From positions 40,951 to 104,950 of the forward strand of contig CAYTBT010000007.1 of NCBI GenBank assembly GCA_964436125.1: a stretch of DNA of 64,000 bases. Reading direction: 5' to 3'. The notes under the pieces were generated by a model that saw only the letters and a program-made list of their open reading frames with translations, had not been told where the DNA came from and did not search any database. Source of the DNA: CAYRFF01 sp964436125 (lineage in GTDB: Bacteria > Bacteroidota > Bacteroidia > Chitinophagales > Saprospiraceae). Below, piece by piece: positions 48,677-57,780 of this stretch (positions are counted from its first letter, which is position 1; every line of letters starts with the position of its first letter). A program made the translations under genes and the position numbers.

Positions 48677-49132
48677 ATGATTAACCGTGTAAAAAATTGG
48701 CTTGGAATAGAAGGCCTGAAAATTGAGCTCGATCTTCCTGACAAGATAGGAACAAGTGAAATTTATGGAATTCTCCGATTCTCTAGCATGCGTGAACAAG
48801 TGATTGAAAAACTGGAGTTTCTGCTTGTCGAGACTTATAGTCGCGGTAGAGGGAAAGAGAAACGTATTGACGATAAGACATTATCGATAATCAAGCGCGA
48901 TGTGCACCTTATAATAGAGCCGGGCAAGGACTTTGCTTATCCATTTCAACTCCCTTATGAACTCCCACTTTCCAATGTCGATAAATTATCTCATTACGCT
49001 GTCTTGAAGCCGCTATCAGCGGGTTTGAAATGGGCTCATGGCGTTAAATCCACATACTTCCTTCAAGTTACGGCTTCTGTCCGTGGAAATATGCTCCGCC
49101 CACAAGTGAAGCGCGAGCTATCATTTGCCTAA
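48677..49132 (+). CDS. Unknown beta-rich protein, possibly arrestin/Spo0M-like
   Basis: A 151-residue protein dominated by beta strands with basic and acidic turns. The pattern of an N-terminal LKIELDLPDKIGTSEIYGILRFSSM, a central IIKRDVHLIIEPGKDFAYPFQLPYELPLS and TYFLQVTASVRG near the end resembles the arrestin-like sandwich of Spo0M-type proteins; this is a weak by-eye match. There is no signal peptide. It follows the 173-aa gene after 30 bases. The stop codon lies inside an exact dispersed 12-mer. Confidence 0.68.
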   Translation: MINRVKNWLGIEGLKIELDLPDKIGTSEIYGILRFSSMREQVIEKLEFLLVETYSRGRGKEKRIDDKTLSIIKRDVHLIIEPGKDFAYPFQLPYELPLSNVDKLSHYAVLKPLSAGLKWAHGVKSTYFLQVTASVRGNMLRPQVKRELSFA

Positions 49133-49134
49133 GC
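49123..49134 (+). repeat. Dispersed 12-mer copy: ATTTGCCTAAGC
   Basis: Exact match to ATTTGCNNAAGC that includes the TAA stop of the preceding gene (S-F-A-stop). Confidence 0.76.
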
Positions 49135-49150
49135 TGAATTTTTATCAATA

Positions 49151-49180
49151 ACTATTGACCTATAAATAGTATTTTCTTTT
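49151..49180 (+). terminator. Weak terminator between convergent genes
   Basis: A 6-bp stem (ACTATT/AATAGT) with an 8-base loop is followed by ATTTTCTTTT, next to the stop of the leftward TPR gene. Confidence 0.45.
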
Positions 49181-50048
49181 ACTGGGCAGGTGGAGGTGTA
49201 AATTTCTCACCGAGTTTATCAATGAGGATCTGAGCGTCATCTGCAAGCTCATTATCGGGGTATTTCTCAATGAATTCCGCATAATATTTATGTGCGCGTG
49301 CCGTATCTCTGATGCTTGTGTCAAAGATGAATCCCTTCATAAAAAGAGCATCTTTCCCGTACTTTGTATCGGGATATTTTGTAATCAACCAATCGTAAAA
49401 TGATAAGGCTTTGTTCATCGCTCCCTTAGTCTGAAGGAGCATTGCAGCTTCCTGAATAACAATAGGTGCATTGTCTGCATCGGGCAAGATTGTCGCATAA
49501 ATCTCGGAACCGTCAATAACTTTCTTGGATACCGGATCTTGTGCACCGCGTTCCGATCTCGCCATATTACTCTTGAGAATCCCCAGCAACTCTTCCAGTG
49601 AATCCACGCCTGCCATTGTCTTGCTGTACTTGGGTGCCTGTGCCGATTGAGGATAAGCTTCCGCAAATGCCAATTTAAACATATCTGCGATGGTTTTATT
49701 CTTCATCTGTTCCTTAGCTATCTGAATTAAGGTGTGAATCATAACTTTCTTGCCTTCTATCTGTGGATCTGCCTGTAGAGCGAACATATAATACATTGCA
49801 GTATTTTTATAGTCATCGGAAGCCTGGGCAATTTCTCCTAACTTTTTGAAATACTTTCCATTCTCAACCTCAAATCTGTTATTGCTTATCTTGTTCTGTA
49901 AATTTGCGCTGAACTCAGCTCTTTCAGTTGAGTCCATAGCGGCATATCCATTCTCTCCACTGCTAGTCTTTGTCGCGTCTGAGCAGGCGGTAAATAGGAG
50001 CATGTATAGAAACGAAAGACTGAATAGTACGGTTGTAAACTTCCTCAT
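49179..50048 (-). CDS. Tetratricopeptide-repeat lipoprotein
   Basis: A 289-residue envelope lipoprotein. The signal MRKFTTVLFSLSFLYMLLFTAC ends in a lipobox cysteine at residue 22, which is why I start at 50048 rather than at the longer frame from 50141. The mature part contains TPR-like helix pairs: residues about 70-115 (KYFKKLGEIAQASDDYKNTAMYYMFALQ) and about 205-280 (KALSFYDWLITKYPDTKYGKDALFMKGFIFD then AHKYYAEFIEKYPDNELADDAQ). Such proteins act as scaffolds in outer-membrane or cell-wall assembly (YbgF/BamD-like shape). The exact partner is unknown. Confidence 0.85.
   Translation of the reverse strand: MRKFTTVLFSLSFLYMLLFTACSDATKTSSGENGYAAMDSTERAEFSANLQNKISNNRFEVENGKYFKKLGEIAQASDDYKNTAMYYMFALQADPQIEGKKVMIHTLIQIAKEQMKNKTIADMFKLAFAEAYPQSAQAPKYSKTMAGVDSLEELLGILKSNMARSERGAQDPVSKKVIDGSEIYATILPDADNAPIVIQEAAMLLQTKGAMNKALSFYDWLITKYPDTKYGKDALFMKGFIFDTSIRDTARAHKYYAEFIEKYPDNELADDAQILIDKLGEKFTPPPAQ
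49657..49668 (-). repeat. Dispersed 12-mer copy: ATTTGCGGAAGC
   Basis: Exact match to ATTTGCNNAAGC on the minus strand, read in frame as F-A-E-A in the TPR lipoprotein gene. Confidence 0.7.
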
Positions 50049-50243
50049 TGATGATTTACTTTCTGGTGAAAAATCGAAAATCGGCTGCAATTTATAAAAC
50101 TCCGGTATAAATTGCAGATTTCCTGCTATGTAATCGTGCAAGATAGTCTGATTTTATTAGGTGTTCAAGAATAAGTTGCTCCTGAGTGACGAGGAACCGG
50201 GACCTATTATTCAGCTAAACAGATTCGGTGAGAATAGTTAATC

Positions 50244-51689
50244 CTATCGTTTGGTATTGCGGAGCTCCTGAACTTTCTCTTTTAACCACTGGATATCGGC
50301 AATTCCTTCAGCATTGTCGATTTCTTCTTGAATTTTCTGTATTTTATCCTCTTCAAATGGCATAACATCAGATAATTTCCGCACGAATCCTATGAGATTG
50401 TGATAATTCTTCCATCGTTCTAGGGTTATTTTATCCTTATTCCTGTTTAAAAACGTCCTGAAACTATCGATAAAGGAGTGCAATGGAGCAACTTCATTTA
50501 ACTCATAATAAGTTGCAAGCAGAAGGGCCTTGGCGCCTAGAGTGTAGCTCATTTCGCTGAATTCAACACGAGAGAGCAAAGGGATAACTCTTTCATATTC
50601 CTTGCGATAATAGTATAAACGAGCTGTACTGAAATTAACAGCATTACTCCGGTATTTTTCATTGAGATTATCCGCATAATTCTTAATAAAACTCTCTACC
50701 CAGTCAAATTGATCAAGACGCAATCCGGTAATTACGATATTCCGGAATGTATTGGGAGTGATTTCATTATTTAAGAAAATTGTACGATCTTTAATAGATG
50801 CTTGATATAGCTGGAAAATCTCGTCGAGATATGCAGTTTTTCCCCGATTGAGCTGACGGATACAGAAGTTTAATGCAGCATTATATAAATCACGTGCTTC
50901 CGTCTGTGGGAAGATGTCAATATAATCGAGAATGCCTTGTTTTACCTGCTCAAATATATCCTCATTATAAGGATCCAATGCCAATTTAACTACGAGAAAA
51001 TGCAGGTGTATATGCGGTTCATCTGTATAATCCCGATCCTCGATATGCGCCATAATTTCATCGAGAAATAGAATCTCATATCGGTATTCGGCAACGTTTT
51101 TCTGCGAGAGGATCTTATAGTAGAAACGGAGCTTTTCTGCAAAGTAAAACTTGTCGAGATGACCAAGAATTTTCTCTACATTGAGCTTTTCCATCCGCTT
51201 GATTTCATACTCTTCAAGAATGTATAATTCTTTCTCAATTTTGTATTGGTTATAATAAAATTCTGCAGAGCGTTTTACGGCTCTTTTTGAGCGAGTTTTA
51301 GCTGTTTTAACAGCTTGATTTTCAAGTATTTTTAATCGGTTGATTGAAATGCTGTTTAAGAGGTGGGAAACTTCTTTTAAGGGCTTGGTGTGAAGATCCT
51401 CAACAATAAGGAATTCTTCAACGAGCCTGAGGAGATCAGAAAAATATTTGCGTAAGCGAGAATCAGAATACTCCTCATTCTTATACATTTCTTGCCAGAG
51501 ATCAGCTTTGCCTGGCCATTTTTCTTCAGGTGCATCCGTCTTAATTAAATCTGACAGCCGCATATATAAACTAGTCAGTCGGTCATTGACGTTATAATAG
51601 GGGGACTTGATAAATTTCTCTAATCTGTTTAAAGTCCAGACATCAAATTGCCGTAGAACTGAAGCTATTTTTATAGAATAGATGGACAT
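50244..51689 (-). CDS. Unknown helical-repeat protein, 481 aa
   Basis: No family is recognised. The protein has no signal or membrane segment and appears almost wholly alpha-helical, rich in L, E, K, Y and N. Paired helices late in the protein (YYYRKEYERVIPLLSRVEFSEMSYTLGAKALLLATYYELNE) suggest a TPR-like solenoid. The N-terminal 110 residues are well-ordered (LRQFDVWTLNRLEKFIKSPYYN) and may be a separate domain. It stands alone and divergent from the dockerin-containing T9SS gene. It could be a scaffold or a substrate adaptor (inference). Confidence 0.8.
   Translation of the reverse strand: MSIYSIKIASVLRQFDVWTLNRLEKFIKSPYYNVNDRLTSLYMRLSDLIKTDAPEEKWPGKADLWQEMYKNEEYSDSRLRKYFSDLLRLVEEFLIVEDLHTKPLKEVSHLLNSISINRLKILENQAVKTAKTRSKRAVKRSAEFYYNQYKIEKELYILEEYEIKRMEKLNVEKILGHLDKFYFAEKLRFYYKILSQKNVAEYRYEILFLDEIMAHIEDRDYTDEPHIHLHFLVVKLALDPYNEDIFEQVKQGILDYIDIFPQTEARDLYNAALNFCIRQLNRGKTAYLDEIFQLYQASIKDRTIFLNNEITPNTFRNIVITGLRLDQFDWVESFIKNYADNLNEKYRSNAVNFSTARLYYYRKEYERVIPLLSRVEFSEMSYTLGAKALLLATYYELNEVAPLHSFIDSFRTFLNRNKDKITLERWKNYHNLIGFVRKLSDVMPFEEDKIQKIQEEIDNAEGIADIQWLKEKVQELRNTKR
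51446..51457 (+). repeat. Dispersed 12-mer copy: ATTTGCGTAAGC
   Basis: Exact match to ATTTGCNNAAGC on the plus strand, antisense to the helical-repeat gene (coding strand reads L-R-K-Y). Confidence 0.72.
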
Positions 51690-51845
51690 AAATAAAAAAA
51701 GTTTAAAGACATATATAAAAATATAAATATGTGTACAATCCTTAAAGATATGAATTTATAAATAAAACTCGAGAATTATTTCAAATCAACCATTTATATA
51801 ATGTTAAAAGATGCATTCAAGTTATGAAAACAATGTAAATGTACG

Positions 51846-51853
51846 TATCTTTC
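51846..51853 (+). promoter_or_regulatory. Possible -7 element of the dockerin/T9SS gene
   Basis: TAtcTTTC, one base from consensus, 27 bases before the start codon; the surrounding region is very AT-rich. Confidence 0.45.
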
Positions 51854-51880
51854 GCTTCTAAATACTGAGACCAATAAATT

Positions 51881-54346
51881 ATGAACCAATATAGACTCTA
51901 TAAAATTGTAGGGTGTATAATATTAAGTGTATTTTTCTTATCGTATGGCAAGGGCCAATCGCCATACACAGAATATGAAGTTCTGAAGAATGATACCTTA
52001 AATACTACATCCATTGCCGGTGTAAGGGAGATTATAGTATATCATCCCGCACATGGAGATTTAAATCTACACGATATATCCGGTGACCACTTTTCCATTG
52101 AATACATTCCCGATAGTAACTTTGTAGGAAGAGATACTTTTACGGTTGAGTACTACACGGACTACAAAGGAGATTTAAAATATCTTCACGGAGTAGTCAC
52201 TGTCAGTAATTCATTTGTGCATGGTGGAGATGATTTTTACGTCATTCCATCGGGAAGTGATTATACCTATATCGACGTCATGGCAAATGATGGAGGGACG
52301 AGTGATAGTCTGCGGATTACGGGTTTCCCTTACCGTAATCATCTTTATGTGAATTTAAATAATGGTTTGGATTCATTATGGATTAAGCCTGCAGCGAATT
52401 ATTCCGGGAAAGCTAGTCTTATATACCAGCTATGTGATGGGAATAATGCATGCGATGAAGTGAATGTGCACATACTTGTCATAGATACTGCTGCGCAGGC
52501 AAGATCAGATACATTACATCTACAGACTACGACCAATCGAGCCGTGAATTTCTATATGACCGATAGTACATATTCTCTAGTTGACCAGCCGCGGATAGGG
52601 AAAGTTGAGGAATTTTACAATGGGTATATGATGACCTATACACCGTTCCAGAACATTGAAGGCGTTGATAGCCTGGTGTATAGCGATGGAAACGTCGATA
52701 AATTGGTTATTATTGAAATATTGAAACAGAAACAGGTAAATACATTTGTCGTCGATGACTATGTCTATGTATATCCAGGTGATACTTTAGATTTTGATGT
52801 CTTTGAGAATGATATTGTGCAAAATGGCAGGATAAGAACCTATTCACAGCCGAATGGAGGTGACTTAACTCACCATGATGATGGTAATTTCACTTTCATA
52901 GCGCCACAAGCAGCCGGCTTATATAGCTTTGCTTATAAAGCGTGTATTGTAAATAGTGCATGTGAAGTCGGAAATGTTGAAATCTATGTCGGTACGCTTG
53001 CTCCGGAAGGACTGTATCGCTATGAACTTTCTACACCTAAGAATAGACCATTTGTGATAAATTACGACGTACCATTATCCAATTTTAGTTTTGTAGTAAG
53101 TCAAGCGCCACTGCATGGATCACTGCAGATTTATCCAGGTATTGATACTCTGAATATAGGTTGTGAAGCAGTAGTCGGTTATAATCTTGTGACTTATACA
53201 CCGGATACTGATTATGTTGGAACCGACTTATTTGAGCTTGAATATTGCGCTTCAGATGCTTCCGTATGCCAGACGGTGAAAGTAGAAATGAACGTAGCGG
53301 ATATAACACTAGATTCATCATCGTGTATCTGTGTCAATAATTGTGTGTGGCCGGGCGATATGAATGCAGATGGTAAGGTGGATATGCTCGATTTATTGTC
53401 TTTTGGCTGGAATCTTGGCGATAGAGGTAAGGTGCGACCATTTGCCAATGATCATAGCTGGCATGCGCAATACAGTCCGAACTGGTCTGGAAAGAATGTC
53501 AATGGATCCAATCTCAAGCACTTGGACAGTGATGGTAATGGCGTGATAAATCAGAAGGATGTCGATGCAATAGGCTTATTCTTTAATCGAAGAAATGATA
53601 TCACACCGGAACACGATCCTTCTAAAAAAGAATTTCCAATTCAACTTGTTTACCTCGGTGAACCCAATCCGGAAATAGGTGACTACGTGGAATTTGCCAT
53701 TGTAGCAGGAACGGCAGATTATCCGGCTGAATTTCTACACGGAATTGCGCTGCACTATGATGTTGATCTGACGGTTGTTGATACATCATCCTTGGAGCTT
53801 GTGATGTCCAAGTCTTCTTTCCTCGCTTATGATGCCATGACACAGGCCTTAAGCATTCAGAATGGCAGATCTGTTGATGCTGCGATTACACGACTTGATA
53901 AAGTTGCACCTACCGGTTATGGACGCATAGGGGTCTTAGGATTTGTGATTGAGGATGAAATCGATGGTATCCGTACCGGAGAAATAGTTCCACTCACCAT
54001 AAAAATGCGCAATTCATATACCATCGACGGATTCGGGAATATCTATAAGATTCCTGATGCTGAGTACACGCTGAACATTAGTCTGAACAATACGCGGAAT
54101 GGACAAGATATCTTTATTTTCCCTAATCCTGTTGCAACGGGTGGACAAATACATGCGCGGTTCAATCCTGTAAATTCAGAAGCAGAAATTACTATTTGCA
54201 ATATGCAGGGTGAAATACTCTTTAAAGACCGTGTCGCTCAAGGTCAAAATCGATATGACCTTCAAGCTAGCATGGAAAGTGGCGTTTATATTATGACTAT
54301 TCGGGAGAAAGATGGTTTTGCTACGGAGAAATTTATCGTGAAGTAA
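51881..54346 (+). CDS. Secreted Ig/cadherin-like repeat protein with dockerin-like module and T9SS domain
   Basis: An 821-residue T9SS cargo. After a signal peptide (about 1-26) there are four Ig/cadherin-like repeats of the kind found in large adhesins (about 30-475). A dockerin type I-like module follows near 490-570, with two calcium-loop segments: GDMNADGKVDMLDLLSFGWN and DSDGNGVINQKDVDAIG. A cohesin-like beta-sandwich with NPEIGDYVEFAIVAGT continues (about 590-740). The last 75 residues are a T9SS type A sorting domain (IFPNPVATGGQIHARF to KFIVK). It is probably a surface adhesion or complex-building protein. Confidence 0.87.
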   Translation: MNQYRLYKIVGCIILSVFFLSYGKGQSPYTEYEVLKNDTLNTTSIAGVREIIVYHPAHGDLNLHDISGDHFSIEYIPDSNFVGRDTFTVEYYTDYKGDLKYLHGVVTVSNSFVHGGDDFYVIPSGSDYTYIDVMANDGGTSDSLRITGFPYRNHLYVNLNNGLDSLWIKPAANYSGKASLIYQLCDGNNACDEVNVHILVIDTAAQARSDTLHLQTTTNRAVNFYMTDSTYSLVDQPRIGKVEEFYNGYMMTYTPFQNIEGVDSLVYSDGNVDKLVIIEILKQKQVNTFVVDDYVYVYPGDTLDFDVFENDIVQNGRIRTYSQPNGGDLTHHDDGNFTFIAPQAAGLYSFAYKACIVNSACEVGNVEIYVGTLAPEGLYRYELSTPKNRPFVINYDVPLSNFSFVVSQAPLHGSLQIYPGIDTLNIGCEAVVGYNLVTYTPDTDYVGTDLFELEYCASDASVCQTVKVEMNVADITLDSSSCICVNNCVWPGDMNADGKVDMLDLLSFGWNLGDRGKVRPFANDHSWHAQYSPNWSGKNVNGSNLKHLDSDGNGVINQKDVDAIGLFFNRRNDITPEHDPSKKEFPIQLVYLGEPNPEIGDYVEFAIVAGTADYPAEFLHGIALHYDVDLTVVDTSSLELVMSKSSFLAYDAMTQALSIQNGRSVDAAITRLDKVAPTGYGRIGVLGFVIEDEIDGIRTGEIVPLTIKMRNSYTIDGFGNIYKIPDAEYTLNISLNNTRNGQDIFIFPNPVATGGQIHARFNPVNSEAEITICNMQGEILFKDRVAQGQNRYDLQASMESGVYIMTIREKDGFATEKFIVK

Positions 54347-54813
54347 TTACGAGCTTCGATATAGATGAATGGAATGCCTTTAGGCTATAATACTGTGCCT
54401 TAAGGGTGAGGATAGTTCTTTTTATGATTTTATTGACCTGAAAAAATACACAATTGTTTTTTCTGCCCGATATCCACTTATGCTTACTCAACTTGATCGG
54501 TGCTTTAATGTAGATTGTGGTACTCTCAGTGAAATAGGTGAAGCCGATGCTGTTCATAACATAAAGTAAAAGCTTATTTTCTCTTATTATGCCTGCTGTC
54601 TATTATCAGGATTCTTGCGGCCCTTAAGTCCATAAACATATAGTTCAAGCCCAAATTTTAATGATGGAAACAATATTTAATGAGCATAAAATGTTTAGGA
54701 TTTGCCGCGAGATACCATTGCTATATATTTTATGTCAATAGCGAGGAAAGGAAGGAGCAGCTTTATGAAATTTATGAGATTAGCTTACCTTTGTCCCAAG
54801 AAAAATAAGAATA
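54347..54813. other. 467-base intergenic region before the M20 dipeptidase gene
   Basis: The longest gap in the window. It is AT-rich and holds no convincing gene: a leftward 74-codon frame (54333-54557) overlaps the preceding gene's end and looks like chance. The only clear element is the dipeptidase promoter near the right end. It may contain an unrecognised small RNA, but I see no strong hairpin or terminator to support one. Confidence 0.5.
54762..54793 (+). promoter_or_regulatory. Promoter of the dipeptidase-FKBP-trmD operon
   Basis: TTTA (54762-54765), 20 bases, TAccTTTG (54786-54793). The leader is about 14 bases. Confidence 0.68.
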
Positions 54814-56217
54814 ATGGATAGGCAGAAGATACAAGAATATCAAGAAAAGAATAAAGAAAGATTCCTAGAAGAATTATTGGAATTGCTCAGGATACCATCA
54901 ATAGGCGCAGATTCTGATTATGATAAAGAAACGAGGAGAACTGCGGAATATGTCAAGGAGAAGCTAGAAGATGCGGGTGTAGATAAAGCAGTACTCTACG
55001 AGACAGAAGGGCATCCCGTAGTCTATGGCGAATTAATCATAGATGAAGAATTACCGACAATTCTTGTTTATGGACACTATGATGTACAACCACCGGATCC
55101 ACTTGAGTTATGGGAGACAGAACCATTTGATCCTGAAATAAGGAAAACAGAGGAACATCCCGAAGGTGCGATATTTGCACGTGGTGCTTGTGATGATAAA
55201 GGTCAGATGTATATGCATATAAAGGCACTTGAAAGTATGAACAAGACCGGACAATTGCCTTGTAATGTGAAATTTATGATTGAAGGAGAGGAGGAATCCG
55301 GATCGGAGAATCTGCCTCAATTCTGCCGTGATCATGCGGAAATGCTTGCCTGCGATGTGATTCTTATTTCAGATACTGCCATAATAAGTAACGATACCCC
55401 ATCGATAACTACGGGTTTGAGAGGCTTGGCTTATATAGAAGTTAAAGTAACCGGCCCAAATCGAGATTTACATTCCGGCGTGTATGGAGGAGCGGTTGCC
55501 AATCCTATAAATATCCTCTTTGATATGATTGCTTCACTACAAGACGAAGATTTTAAAATCAACATCCCGGGGTTTTATGATAAAGTTCAGGAATATAGTG
55601 CCGAGGAAAGAGAAAAACTCAATAAAGCACCATTTGATCTGGAGGCCTATAAAGAGGACCTCGGAATTAAGAAAGTTCATGGCGAAAAAGGTTATACAAC
55701 AATCGAAAGGACCAGTATAAGGCCAACGCTAGATGTAAACGGTATCTGGGGCGGATACCAAGGCGAAGGAGCGAAGACAGTCTTGCCATCTGTAGCACAT
55801 GCCAAGATAAGTATGCGACTTGTACCCGATCAGAATTCAAGTGAAATAACTGAATTGGTCCTTGAGCACATCCGTAAAATGGCACCGGATTGCGTCACGG
55901 TAGAAGCCAAGAATCTTCATGGTGGTGAACCTGTTGTGCTACCTACAGATTCAATTGAATACAAGGCTGCACATAAGGCAATGGAAGAATCATTTGGGAA
56001 AGAACCTATTCCTGTCAAAGGCGGTGGAAGTATTCCCATCGTCGCCCTATTTGAGGAAGTACTCGGTGTGAAAACTGTACTTATGGGCTTCGGGCTAGAC
56101 TCGGATAATATCCATTCTCCCAATGAACATTACGGTTTATTTAATTTTTATAAGGGAATTGAAACTATTCCCGTTTTTTATCATTACTTTCGTCAATCAA
56201 AAAATAAAGACAGATAA
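54814..56217 (+). CDS. M20 family dipeptidase
   Basis: A 467-residue zinc dipeptidase of the M20 (carnosinase/PepV-like) family that cleaves dipeptides in the cytoplasm. The zinc and catalytic residues lie in VYGHYDVQPPD near 87-97 (His, Asp), GACDDKGQ near 128, the base EGEEESGSENL near 155-165, and the distal histidine in IHSPNEHYGLF near 440. A lid/dimerisation domain is inserted at about 205-370, starting TGLRGLAYIEVKVTGPNRDLHSG. It overlaps the FKBP gene by one base. Confidence 0.93.
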   Translation: MDRQKIQEYQEKNKERFLEELLELLRIPSIGADSDYDKETRRTAEYVKEKLEDAGVDKAVLYETEGHPVVYGELIIDEELPTILVYGHYDVQPPDPLELWETEPFDPEIRKTEEHPEGAIFARGACDDKGQMYMHIKALESMNKTGQLPCNVKFMIEGEEESGSENLPQFCRDHAEMLACDVILISDTAIISNDTPSITTGLRGLAYIEVKVTGPNRDLHSGVYGGAVANPINILFDMIASLQDEDFKINIPGFYDKVQEYSAEEREKLNKAPFDLEAYKEDLGIKKVHGEKGYTTIERTSIRPTLDVNGIWGGYQGEGAKTVLPSVAHAKISMRLVPDQNSSEITELVLEHIRKMAPDCVTVEAKNLHGGEPVVLPTDSIEYKAAHKAMEESFGKEPIPVKGGGSIPIVALFEEVLGVKTVLMGFGLDSDNIHSPNEHYGLFNFYKGIETIPVFYHYFRQSKNKDR

Positions 56218-56930
56218 TGAAAATCAGTAAAATTTTTATGTTCGGATTTCTGTGCTTGTTTACTCTAGTTTTTACTAGTGGCTGTGAAGCGCAACAAGGT
56301 AAAAATGCAGATAAAAAGACAGAAACGACTAATCAAACAACTAATAATATGAGTGAAGTGTCATACAGTTATGGCGTCCTTATGGGGGAAAGCTTGAAAA
56401 GGCAAAACCTCGATGAAATTAATTACGACAAGTTAATGCAAGGCATTAAAGATGTTCTTACTGAGCAGAAACTCGAGGTTTCCGAAGAAGAGGCAAGAAC
56501 TGTCGTTCAGAATTTTATGATGAATAAACGAGCTGCAGAAGGAAAAGCCAATCTTGAAGCAGGAAAGAAATTCCTTGCTGAAAATGCCAAGAAAGAAGGT
56601 GTTATCACTACGGAAAGTGGTCTTCAATATAAGATCATCAAAGAAGGTACAGGTGAGAAACCAGGAAAAGATGACACTGTGGAAGTGCACTACACAGGGA
56701 AGCTCCTTGATGGAACGGTATTTGACAGTTCTGTAGAACGTGGTCAGCCGGCAACCTTTCCTGTCAAAGGCGTTATTCAAGGATGGATAGAAGGACTTCA
56801 ATTAATGAAGGAGGGAGCGAAGTTTAGATTCTTTATCCCGTCCAATCTTGCTTATGGTGCAAGAGGTTCAGGTGCAATTCCTCCCAATTCTACCTTGATA
56901 TTTGACGTGGAATTGATTGATGTAAAATAA
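56217..56930 (+). CDS. FKBP-type peptidyl-prolyl isomerase, Mip/FklB-like lipoprotein
   Basis: A 237-residue envelope chaperone that speeds proline isomerisation. The signal ends in the lipobox TSGC at residue 24, so it is lipid-anchored. A helical N-terminal dimerisation segment (about 45-120, VSYSYGVLMGESLKRQ...) precedes the FKBP domain (about 130-237) with VEVHYTGKLLDGTVFDSS, VIQGWIEGLQLMKEGAKFRFFIPSNLAYG and the end IPPNSTLIFDVELI. It shares one base with the dipeptidase stop and lies 14 bases before trmD. Confidence 0.94.
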   Translation: MKISKIFMFGFLCLFTLVFTSGCEAQQGKNADKKTETTNQTTNNMSEVSYSYGVLMGESLKRQNLDEINYDKLMQGIKDVLTEQKLEVSEEEARTVVQNFMMNKRAAEGKANLEAGKKFLAENAKKEGVITTESGLQYKIIKEGTGEKPGKDDTVEVHYTGKLLDGTVFDSSVERGQPATFPVKGVIQGWIEGLQLMKEGAKFRFFIPSNLAYGARGSGAIPPNSTLIFDVELIDVK

Positions 56931-56944
56931 GAGATTCCCAGACA

Positions 56945-57637
56945 ATGAGAATTGATATTATAGCAGTGGTTCCGGAATTACTTTCGGGACCACTTTCTCA
57001 TTCTATTATCCGACGTGCACAGGATAAAATGCTCCTCAATATCCATATTCACGACCTGCGGGAATATGGCCTTGGAAATTATCGACAGATTGATGATTAC
57101 GCTTATGGTGGTGGCGCGGGCATGGTGCTTAAGCCGGAGCCCATATTTGCCTGTATAGAGCATTTGCGGAAGCAAAGAGATTACGATGAAGTGATTTATA
57201 TGTCTCCTGATGGTGAACTACTGGATCAATCCCTCGCCAATCAACTCAGTTTACACGAGAATCTGATTATCCTTTGCGGACATTATAAAGGTGTTGATGA
57301 GCGTGTGCGCAAGCATCTCGTCACCAGGGAAATATCAATAGGAGATTACGTGCTTTCAGGGGGAGAACTGGCGGCAGCAGTCTTGGTTGATGCAATAGGT
57401 AGATTGATTCCCGGTGTCCTCAACGATGAAACATCAGCACTTACCGATTCCTTTCAGGATAAGCTCCTCGCACCACCGGTTTATACAAGACCACAAGTAT
57501 TCAATGGCTGGGAAGTCCCGGAAATCCTGCTGTCCGGCAATTTTAAGCGAATTGAAGAATGGCGTATGCATAAGGCACTTGAAAGAACTAAGGAGAGAAG
57601 ACCGGATCTTTTGACTGGAGATTCTGAAGATAAATAA
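56945..57637 (+). CDS. trmD: tRNA (guanine-N1-)-methyltransferase
   Basis: Makes m1G37 next to the anticodon of several tRNAs, which prevents +1 frameshifting. The SPOUT knot signature shows YGGGAGMVLKPEP near 60, ILCGHYKGVDERVR near 112 and the SAM-binding loop ISIGDYVLSGGELAA near 132. The 230-residue length is normal. It is in an operon after a dipeptidase and an FKBP rather than beside rpsP/rimM. Confidence 0.96.
   Translation: MRIDIIAVVPELLSGPLSHSIIRRAQDKMLLNIHIHDLREYGLGNYRQIDDYAYGGGAGMVLKPEPIFACIEHLRKQRDYDEVIYMSPDGELLDQSLANQLSLHENLIILCGHYKGVDERVRKHLVTREISIGDYVLSGGELAAAVLVDAIGRLIPGVLNDETSALTDSFQDKLLAPPVYTRPQVFNGWEVPEILLSGNFKRIEEWRMHKALERTKERRPDLLTGDSEDK
57162..57173 (+). repeat. Dispersed 12-mer copy: ATTTGCGGAAGC
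   Basis: Exact match to ATTTGCNNAAGC within trmD, read in frame as H-L-R-K-Q. Confidence 0.7.
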
Positions 57638-57780
57638 TCCACTCGATAGACAGCCCTGCGAGGTAGCGTGGAGCCGATTGGATAGCGACCATTGCTGTCA
57701 GGAAGTGTTCTCGAGACAAGGAAAAGGAAAAATGTCGGTGGCCGGTTAAAGCTTAAGCACCGGTAAGCCGATTTCAGCAC

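Noticed and set aside
50049..50141. Longer start of the TPR lipoprotein
   Set aside because: The 31 extra residues precede a normal lipoprotein signal, which must be at the N-terminus.
54333..54557. A 74-codon leftward frame in the 467-base gap
   Set aside because: It overlaps the end of the T9SS gene, has no promoter or recognisable domain, and has the AT-rich composition expected of noncoding DNA here.
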